This document shows, piece after piece, positions 53,171 to 61,300 of a stretch of DNA of 64,000 nt. Every line of letters begins with the position of its first letter. Positions within the stretch are counted from its first letter, which is position 1. The notes under the pieces are model-generated. The model did no database searches. It was not told where the DNA came from and saw nothing but the letters and a program-made list of their open reading frames with translations. The DNA is from Stenomitos rutilans HA7619-LM2 (GTDB taxonomy: Bacteria; Cyanobacteriota; Cyanobacteriia; Leptolyngbyales; Leptolyngbyaceae), in assembly GCA_019358945.1 (NCBI GenBank), contig JAHHIE010000029.1:21258-85257 (forward strand), read 5' to 3'. Position numbers and translations under genes: made by a program.

Positions 53171-53315
53171 AGGCTGAGCCCTTCAAGTAACCGGAATAAC
53201 CTCTATTTTGTCGTTTCGCTCTCAATTTGACCACAGATTAGAGAATTTTCTTTGGTTTGCTGAGAATGGCTTCTCATCAGCCACAATAAAGGCAGGGTTT
53301 GAGAGGGAGCCAGCT

Positions 53316-53867
53316 ATGAGCGACAAAGACCAGATTCTTGAGATTTTCTCTAAGGAATATGACAAGCTCAAGTCTGAGCAGGCTCAACGGATTGGCTTCC
53401 GCGACAACCTGCTCTATGTGACGCTGGGCTTGTTTGCCACGATCATCTCGTTTGCGGTTTCCAATGCATCCAATTACTATGCCTTGCTGGTGGTTCCCTG
53501 GGTTTGCCTGATTCTGGGCTGGACCTACGTAGTCAACGATGAGAAGATTTCGGCGATCGGCAGGTACATTCGTTACAAGCTGGTTGACAAGGTGAAGGAA
53601 CACACGGGCTACGAGGATCTGGAAACCCTGTTTGGTTGGGAGATTGCTCATCGGGACGACAGGCACCGCAAGCGCCGTAAGATTCAGCAGTTGATTGTGG
53701 ATGAAATCACGTTTGTTGTTTCGGGGTTGATTGCTCTGGGGGCATTTTGGTTCCTAGTTCCCAAACCGCCTGTAGGCGTAACTATTTTGTCCTGGGTGGA
53801 GCTTCTGCTTCTAATTGCACTGGGAGTTGAGACGTTTATTTATGCTGACCTGGGAAAAGGACGCTGA
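53316..53867 (+). CDS. Small membrane protein divergent from the PNP-STAND gene
   Basis: Start at the ATG at 53316, with GGGAG upstream. The 183-residue protein has a soluble helical start (SDKDQILEIFSKEYDKLKSE), four hydrophobic segments (NLLYVTLGLFATIISFAV; ALLVVPWVCLILGWTYV; ITFVVSGLIALGAFWFLV; LSWVELLLLIALGVETFIY) and a basic cytoplasmic loop (HRDDRHRKRRKIQQLI). The layout recalls small membrane proteins that accompany bacterial conflict genes, but I cannot place it in a family. Its head-to-head position suggests it may be a partner of the PNP-STAND gene; this is inference. Confidence 0.65.
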   Translation: MSDKDQILEIFSKEYDKLKSEQAQRIGFRDNLLYVTLGLFATIISFAVSNASNYYALLVVPWVCLILGWTYVVNDEKISAIGRYIRYKLVDKVKEHTGYEDLETLFGWEIAHRDDRHRKRRKIQQLIVDEITFVVSGLIALGAFWFLVPKPPVGVTILSWVELLLLIALGVETFIYADLGKGR

Positions 53868-54071
53868 CGTTTAATCGAGTGTACTATTTAGCAACGTATG
53901 GAAGCTCTCTAATGGCAGAGATAGAATGAGATTCAGAGCCTGGAGAGTGCATCAAAATGGAGATTACGAAGATGCCCTTGCACCAGAAGAGCAGGCAATT
54001 AGCTTCTGCTACTACTTGTAGAGCATTTCTATTTTCCCATCTAGCTCTGTGACTTAACTTTAAACTTGCGT

Positions 54072-57000
54072 TCAAAATAACTGAATTGATGATATGGCTG
54101 ATGCCTTTTGATTCAAGGTTTCCTGCCTATCTGGTGCAGGTTGCTTTTGCAATCGCTCCATCATCCGTTCCAACTCCTTTGCCCGTTCTTCTTTCAATGG
54201 CATGGCAATTTCTCCCGTTTGCAAGTTGAAGCGGCAGACCGTTTGCTTGCTCTCTCCCACTCGTGCCCGCAGCAAGCAGTCGCCGTTGTCACGCACAAAA
54301 GCATCCCATTCACCAACACTAATTTTCCAGGGTTTTCCAGAGTTCAACTCATTGGGGAAACTGATTTTGTCCGCTTCATAGGCAGCATGAACCCCTTGAA
54401 CCAGTTTGTCGATTAGCGGCGCTGGTGGCGGTGCAACGGGATGGTCTGATGTTGGAATATCTATGGCAAATGGGGAAACGATGCGATCGCCCGTCGGTAC
54501 TTCCGGTTCAGGAACTTGAATAGAGGAGTCATCAATATGCAAAAGCACTCGCTTGGGTCCATCCCGTTCGATGGTTGCTTGGAATGTTGTGCCAACCGGG
54601 AGCTTAGGGCTTTCTGTGGCAAAGGTGCCCAAGATTTGACCATTGATTTCGATTGCAGGTAGGTTGTGGTAACGGTGATAGTCCGGGTCGTCCGGTTCAC
54701 GGGTCAGTTTGCCAACAGCGATTGGTACGGCTTGCCACCAGCGCTTGCTTGTGAACGATTCCTCGGCAAAGGCGTTATATTGAGTGCCCACAACCTTGAT
54801 TTGCTCTACCTGAAGTGCTTGCAGGTGTTGGCAGCTTTCTTCAGTCAGTAGGCTGTAGGCAAGTGCGCCCACTCCTGGTCGGTATTGGCTCATCGCCCAA
54901 TCTGCATACTCTTTCGGTGGAATGACACTTAGGTGATGGGGCGATCGCGCTTCGCTCCAGTCGCCATATTTTTCAATGAGTCGATCGATCGTGGTTTCAG
55001 GCAACCGTTCATCGAAGACGAAATCAACATAGGGTAGATCTGATCGCAGCACCGCTTTGTAGGGAAGGTGGCGATCGTCTAGAGAGGCTTTCCAGCGATT
55101 GACCTGCTTACCAAACGGTACACTCAGCACATACGCTTCACGGGGTAACGCTTCGTCAGGCAGTTGGTAGTCTGTGTGCAGGCTAAACCCAGGGTCGAGG
55201 GTTTGGGCGAACTTGAGGCATTGCAGTTGTTTCTCACGATTCGGTTCGCTGTTCGTATGCTGGCTATACCAGAGGGCACTGGCTGCTTGCAGCCGTGATC
55301 GCGGATCGGGAAACAACTCATTGATCTCAGCCCGGTAGCTATCGTAGAGCCGACCCAACTCGGCTGTAAACGTTGCATCGTTCCCCTGAGTCCGCGCCCG
55401 GATCACTTCCCGGTCTTCCTCGAACCGGAGTTTGAGGTCTTTTGCCCAACTGAGATAGTTGGTTTCCCATCGTTCCATTGCCGCAACTTGTTTGAAGGTC
55501 GGATGAGCAGGCAACTGGGATTTAGGATTGGGAAGCAGGTGTTGATATTCATTGCGATCCCGCCGATGCAGTTTGGTGGCTTGCCAAAGTGGATTGATGA
55601 TTTCTCGTGCCAGCGCATTCACCGCACCGGGACTAGCGGCAGGCAAACTGTAGGCTTTGTAGAGTTGTGGCTGCTTGTAGGCATCAAAGAAAGGGCAGGG
55701 ATGAGCCGCACACCATTTGCCTGCCTCTTGGAGCAGGCGATCGCCGCCAATTTCTTTCACATCTTCCAGGCGTTCAGCACTCTTTTGATAATCGACTTCG
55801 ATCTGGAGTGCTTGAAACAAGCGGTTGAGTAGTTGTTTCTGATGGCGATCGAACAACGCGGGTGCTTCCTGGTCTGCTGGCAGCGACGACTGTACCCGCC
55901 CAATGTAGGTTGCCACCAGTCCCACTTTGTTCTGGCTGCTGGCGACTGCCACTTGAGCTAGCGACGTATATTTGGGCTTGCCTTTTGCATCTAAGACGTC
56001 CCGGTAGGCGCGTTTGGGACGCTGCTGCACTGGCTTGAATTCACCCTTCTCACCAGCTTGTTTCACTTCCTGAGCGATGTGAGGAAGTTTGCGGGCAGGC
56101 GTAATCAGCAACTGGTCGCCATCGAAGTCGGCTTGGTGATAAGCTTCGGCATCGTGGGGATGAATCCAGACCACATTGCGAGTTCGCATCAACTCAGGAC
56201 GATGCACATTCTGATAGCGGCGGATGTTGTCGCGACTGACGATGGGATAGCGGGTTACGATGACTTCGCCTTCAGGTAGGTAAGGGGCGCAAACATTGCC
56301 ACGCTTCAGCTCTGGTGCCGGCAATGCCATCCCAGAACCATGCTTGAAACCCCCATTCACCGCGAGTGCCTGCCATTTCTGTGCCAGGGTGTTGGTCAGG
56401 TAGTCTACCACTTTCGGTGCTTCTAAGAGGTGATAGCGGCGGTCTGCTTTCAGGAGGGAAAGCAGGCGAGCTTCCTGAGGTGAGTCGTCAGATGAGTCTT
56501 CGTCGGCATGATCGGGGTCAAAAGAGGCACGTTCAGCACCTGGACTGAGACGCTTTTGCTCTTGGTCGTAGGCGGTGATGAGATGCTTGACGAGAGCGAT
56601 CGGATTCCCTTGCAAAGCCGCCAACTTTTCGGCTTTGGTTTGCGTGGCAGGTCCAAAGTCCTTCAGAATGGCGGCTTCTGAGCACCAGATAGTGAACTGC
56701 CAGCTATTGTTGTATGCATTGGCTCTGGCGTTGGAGCGATTACCCATCACGACCTGTGGCAATGCGTAGTCTCCACAAGGCACCCGTTCGTTGAGTGCGG
56801 CTTTGTGTAGACCTTTGATGGAAGAGCGATCCAGAATCAGGTCGTAACCCTGATCCTTGGTCAGGTGCTTGTCCACCAACAGCGTGCCTTTTGCCAAAAA
56901 GCTGGTGTCTGGAGCCCTTGTTTCTTCCCCTGCCCAGGCACTGCGCCATGCCAACCGAAACTGAAACGGTGTATCCATTTTGGCACCCAATTGTTTTGCC

Positions 57001-57464
57001 AACCAGGGTGAAACCTTACCATGACAGTCTCCCGTGCGATAGGCGACATCTTCTGAATTCTGGTAATCGACAATTCTGACTCGTAGCTTTTGAAAGCTAC
57101 CTGACCCCTTCAAACAATCACTTGCCAACAGGGAACCGTAGCGACAGGCAGCATCCGGTTCTGTGGTAAACAGGTCACGGATCTGGCGGGTAAGACTGGC
57201 ATCGCCAAAGTAATAGTTCTTGCCGGAACTGAATGCCAGATAGCGTTTGATGCCATCTTCAAACGCTCGGTTGCGTAAATCTCGTGGGTTAGGGTCTGGC
57301 TCACTCAGTTTGACCACCAATAAAGAGTGCAAGTCTTCGGGTGCAAACAGATGAGCCAGTATGGCATTGCGGATGATTAGCGGCGTATCAAGGATGCGTT
57401 GGGCGATCGCATCGTAGACCGGAATTTTCAGTTCATTGTGCGGATTCAGTTGAGTTTCAGCCAT
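54072..57464 (-). CDS. Large protein with RNA-polymerase-like DFDGD motif
   Basis: A 1130-residue protein with an ATG at 57464. Its central region reads as a double-psi beta-barrel polymerase core: GEVIVTRYPIVSRDNIRRYQ, NVVWIHPHDAEAYHQADFDG and D446-x-D448-G-D450 (QADFDGDQLLI), equivalent to the NADFDGDQ metal-binding loop of RNA polymerase beta' subunits and the DxDGD of eukaryotic RNA-dependent RNA polymerases. The N-terminal part contains IRNAILAHLFAPEDLHSLLV and KNYYFGDASLTRQIRDLF; the C-terminal part (LQALQVEQIKVVGTQYNAFA; WKISVGEWDAFVRDNGDCLL) is not recognisable. There is no membrane segment. It might be a single-subunit polymerase of a plasmid or phage lineage. Its template and product are unknown. 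A dead copy lies at 43046-43235. Confidence 0.7.
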   Translation of the reverse strand: MAETQLNPHNELKIPVYDAIAQRILDTPLIIRNAILAHLFAPEDLHSLLVVKLSEPDPNPRDLRNRAFEDGIKRYLAFSSGKNYYFGDASLTRQIRDLFTTEPDAACRYGSLLASDCLKGSGSFQKLRVRIVDYQNSEDVAYRTGDCHGKVSPWLAKQLGAKMDTPFQFRLAWRSAWAGEETRAPDTSFLAKGTLLVDKHLTKDQGYDLILDRSSIKGLHKAALNERVPCGDYALPQVVMGNRSNARANAYNNSWQFTIWCSEAAILKDFGPATQTKAEKLAALQGNPIALVKHLITAYDQEQKRLSPGAERASFDPDHADEDSSDDSPQEARLLSLLKADRRYHLLEAPKVVDYLTNTLAQKWQALAVNGGFKHGSGMALPAPELKRGNVCAPYLPEGEVIVTRYPIVSRDNIRRYQNVHRPELMRTRNVVWIHPHDAEAYHQADFDGDQLLITPARKLPHIAQEVKQAGEKGEFKPVQQRPKRAYRDVLDAKGKPKYTSLAQVAVASSQNKVGLVATYIGRVQSSLPADQEAPALFDRHQKQLLNRLFQALQIEVDYQKSAERLEDVKEIGGDRLLQEAGKWCAAHPCPFFDAYKQPQLYKAYSLPAASPGAVNALAREIINPLWQATKLHRRDRNEYQHLLPNPKSQLPAHPTFKQVAAMERWETNYLSWAKDLKLRFEEDREVIRARTQGNDATFTAELGRLYDSYRAEINELFPDPRSRLQAASALWYSQHTNSEPNREKQLQCLKFAQTLDPGFSLHTDYQLPDEALPREAYVLSVPFGKQVNRWKASLDDRHLPYKAVLRSDLPYVDFVFDERLPETTIDRLIEKYGDWSEARSPHHLSVIPPKEYADWAMSQYRPGVGALAYSLLTEESCQHLQALQVEQIKVVGTQYNAFAEESFTSKRWWQAVPIAVGKLTREPDDPDYHRYHNLPAIEINGQILGTFATESPKLPVGTTFQATIERDGPKRVLLHIDDSSIQVPEPEVPTGDRIVSPFAIDIPTSDHPVAPPPAPLIDKLVQGVHAAYEADKISFPNELNSGKPWKISVGEWDAFVRDNGDCLLRARVGESKQTVCRFNLQTGEIAMPLKEERAKELERMMERLQKQPAPDRQETLNQKASAISSIQLF

Positions 57465-57681
57465 GACCCTGTTCCTAATAACACCAACGTTGTGTAGGAC
57501 TCGAACAAAGCGCGAATCCTCTGTCTGCGGTAGCAGTTGGGTGGGTGGGCTGGGAATTTAGATCAGGCTGGTATTGTCCGATCGCCTAAGCTATTTGGTT
57601 TTGCAGGGTTTGTGAGAGGTTTCAGAGAGAACGGGTAACTCCAACGAAAAGAGGGGTGGTGTTCTAGGCCTGTGGAAGGTA

Positions 57682-58155
57682 CTACACGGCAAGACCAAAT
57701 TCATAACGGTTTATGAATAGCCCGATGACGATGTCATGCATCCACTCGGACTTGGAGAAACAAATGGTTCTGCGTGCTAACCGTTTAAGCCGAGTGCGTA
57801 ACGTTAAGTGTTTGCGCTCAATCTTCTGGGTGCACTGCTTACCCACTTTATGCTGGTCGTCGTTCAGGAGTCGCGTATAACCACCCTACCCATTGATGTA
57901 AAACCGTTTAATGCCAAAGGGAGTCAACCACTGCATCAATGACTCAAGTGCAGCATCGGTATGAAGTAATAAAACATAAGCCACAACGCTTCCGGTCGCA
58001 TGATCAATCGCATGCCATAACCAACGTTGCTGTCGTTTATTGCTCACAAAACCGCACATTTCATCCATCTCTGCTTCATCCACCCGCTGAACAAGGACAT
58101 CAACAGATTCAGCTTGGGATGCCTGTACGAGTAGTTCTGGTGTGACTGGGCACAT
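57682..58155 (-). pseudogene. IS1-family transposase (InsB-like) with a premature stop
   Basis: The frame from the ATG at 58155 matches the catalytic half of IS1 transposases: AEMDEMCGFVSNKRQQRWLW, HAIDHATGSVVAYVLLLHTD, PFGIKRFYING. A TAG stop at 57886-57888 interrupts it, at the place where a Trp codon (TGG) is usual. The frame then runs on intact to 57682 (GYTRLLNDDQHKVGKQCT; IERKHLTLRTRLKRLARRTI; FINRYEFGLAV), so a single nonsense change inactivates the gene. The InsA part is not found upstream. It lies just downstream of the deaminase-toxin gene. Confidence 0.85.
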
Positions 58156-58370
58156 AAAATAGGGTGATTAGCAAGGATTAGTGGCTAGGAAGTGAGGGAG
58201 CCAGTACACACAGTTTCTGGCGAACAGTCATTACCTGGATGCACAATGAACGGGCACTCATCAAGCATATTCAATCGATCTCTAGGCACAGGCGATCTCG
58301 ACGTTGAGTTTTCGGCAGCATAATTAGTTAGCAATTCAGGCTTGAGCGTACCTTCAGAGTGGTTTTCATG

Positions 58371-61300
58371 CTAGAACCTATTTTCTAGCGGTTGTGGTCC
58401 AAGATAGTTAACATTAGGTGTAAGAAACCAACAATTCGGACACCTTGGCATAGCATAAGGTCCACCCTTACCCAACCATACTGCGACACTATTGAAGTTG
58501 CTGAAATCTGCAGCTGTAAGCATTTCTCCGGTTGGGTCTGTTGCCCAAAGGGCTTTATTCAACGCATTAATTTCTGCATGAGCACCTGGAGGACCGTAAT
58601 GCTTCAAATCCTTATCCTTTTCCCACCCTTTAGCAATCTGTGCATATGGTTCTAGCTCTTCTGCTAGGGCAGGATGCAAATCTTTTGTAGAAATAGCTTT
58701 TGAGCTCCGTCCAAAAAAGCGCTCTCCTGTTAAAACATTTTCAGCAGCTCCCAAAACCTGGTTACCTTTTCCGATTTTCGCTGCTTCTGGAACGCCTCCT
58801 GTTTTGTTTAGCTGAATTAAATAATCGGCTTGCTCAAGTGTTTGGGAAACGAGATCTACCCCTTGTTTTCTACTCCCTACGATCCCAGCTCCTTCTATCA
58901 GAAGATCACCTGATACCGATGGTGTTTCCTTAACAATCTGATCAAGTACTTCAAGATGTGGATTGGATTGAACTTTCTCCAGAGCAGGATCTTTGCTCCT
59001 TTGATATGTATCTTCCGCTGCATCTGTCCATACAAACCGTGTCAAGGCGTTGCGAAATCTTTTTAGCGCATCATATACTACGCTAGCCGAACCAGCACCA
59101 TTACTATTTCGGTCAGAAGATTGAGGAGTAGATGGCTCCGATCCTTGAGGTCCACCTCCAAATCCAATATTGTCATTTCCTTGCGATGCGCCTCCAGCAC
59201 CTTGTGAAGCGTCCGTGGAGCCAGAACCCTCTTTCTCACGAACCTGTTGATCTGCACCGCCAGACGCACCTCCAGCACCAGTATCAGTTTGGTCAGAAGG
59301 TAAAGGAAGTTGAGGCTCTTGAGGCTCTGGCTGCCCTTGTCCTTGCGGTCCACCTCCAAATCCAATATTGTCATTTCCTTGCGATGCGCCTCCAGCACCT
59401 TGTGAAGCGTCTGTGAAGTTAGTATCCTCTTCCCCACGAGACTGTCGAACTGTACTACCAGATGCGCCTCCGGCACCAGTATCAGTTTGGTCAGAAGGTG
59501 GAAGTATTCCAGAACCAGAAATTTCATCGCTCCCAGATGGAGAAAGGGCGGAATTGCTGGATGGCTGAGTGGATTGCAGTTGACCTCCGTCTTGTCTATG
59601 TTGAAAGGACATTTTTAGTCGTTCTTCGTCTGCCGTAGGAGTGATAGCGTCACTTGCTGGTGTAGACACTTCTCCGTTAAGCCCTCGGTCAGTAAGGGAT
59701 GCTCCTGAACGTACTTCTGCTGCTGTAGGAGTGGCAGAGATATCAGGTGCTTGAGCAGTTCCACTGGGCGCTAAGTTGTCGGATGCGGCAAATGTATCTG
59801 AATTAGAACCATTAGTATCAGGATTAGGTGGGGTTGAAGGGTTAGTCGAATTAACACCGAGAGGCTTACTATGCTGATCCTTTTGAGGTACAACAGAATG
59901 TGATTTCTGTCGGTGATTGCTATGACTTGGCTCTTTCTCCACCCCCTCAGCAGAAGATGAGGTTTCCTTCATAGCTTCTTGGTACCCATTTTCCTCGTTG
60001 GTATTATTAGTAGAATCCCGGGGTCCCTGCGGTTCTTGTCCTTGAGCCTGGGCAACTAATCCAACTTGAGGGTCTTCACCTTGAGTTTGAATAGCTGCTT
60101 TACGTTTTTGATCTTCTGCGTTTCCGAAAATATCATTTCTGTAAAGGAAGACTAGTCCCTGAAGGTCAATGAAGCCATCATTTTTAGCTCCTTGTGCAAG
60201 TATCAGAGCTGTATTGCCAAACTTATTAGCTTGATCCACAACTTCACCGATCGAGCTTCCCAGTAGAGGAGTAAAGCCCTGACCCAAATTAACCGCAATG
60301 TTAAACCCTCCATCCAAAGCTCCTAGAAAATCATCATTTTTAACCGCAGCAATAACAGTAGATAGATTTTGCGGAACATATTGGAGTGTATCTAAGACTT
60401 CCTGCGTGACGTTACGATCCATTTCACTTAATCCGTTAAGACTAGATGAAAGACCGTAATTCGTAACGGCTATCAAACCTCCAGCAGCTTCTAACGCCCC
60501 AATAAAATCTTCACCTTTTATAAATGCGCGGGTTGAGCGATATGCTGAACTTGTAGACTGCTGAATTGCTACTGTAGCCGTTTTCGTAAGAGTGTTAACT
60601 TGACCCAAATACCCCGTGACTGCGCCTCCTATTGAGAGCAGTCCTCCAGCAAAGTCCATCCAATCTCCTCGAACCGCACCATCAATGGAATTCATCACCC
60701 CAACAGCCAGACCCACTGCAAGTGCTGCTAGAGGGGCAGCACCTCCAAAGGTTAGCCCCGTTGCTACGGCACCCCCTATAATGGTTATTCCCAGCCTAAT
60801 TTTGCTCCAAAGACCTCCTCCTTCTGCTCGACGTGCCTCAATACGTCTGTTAATGAGGTCAGTCATAGCTTCGTGTAACTTAGTATCCATTATGCCTGAA
60901 AATTCAACAAGCTTTTCTGCATAGGCTATACGCTGTGAATTGATTCCCAGTTGGAGATGTAAGTCACCAATTCCTTGCATGAGTGTTTGAAATTCATCAT
61001 CACCCTCTCTGATATCGCTGAGAATTGAATCGAGGTCTTGTAACTTTCCTGTTGACGAATTCCCATCGTGAAGCAAACCCAACAGCTTCATGTCTTTCTC
61101 ATTCTCTGCACCAAGCCGATTAACTTGATCCATAAAATTCTTGTTCTGGGTGGTTAGCTCAGTAACTAAGTTATTTAATCGACCTTGGATAGCTACAGCT
61201 TCTTCTCCTTGTAGAGCTGAATTAAGATCTTTCTCAACTTCACCCAGCAAGGTTTTTAAGCGTGCTGGCATTTCTGGTTGTTCGGTTTGAAGGGTCTGGA

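Noticed and set aside
57490..57560. tRNA-like GGACTCGAAC segment
   Set aside because: The T loop is there by chance; the flanking bases cannot pair into a T stem and no anticodon arm is found.
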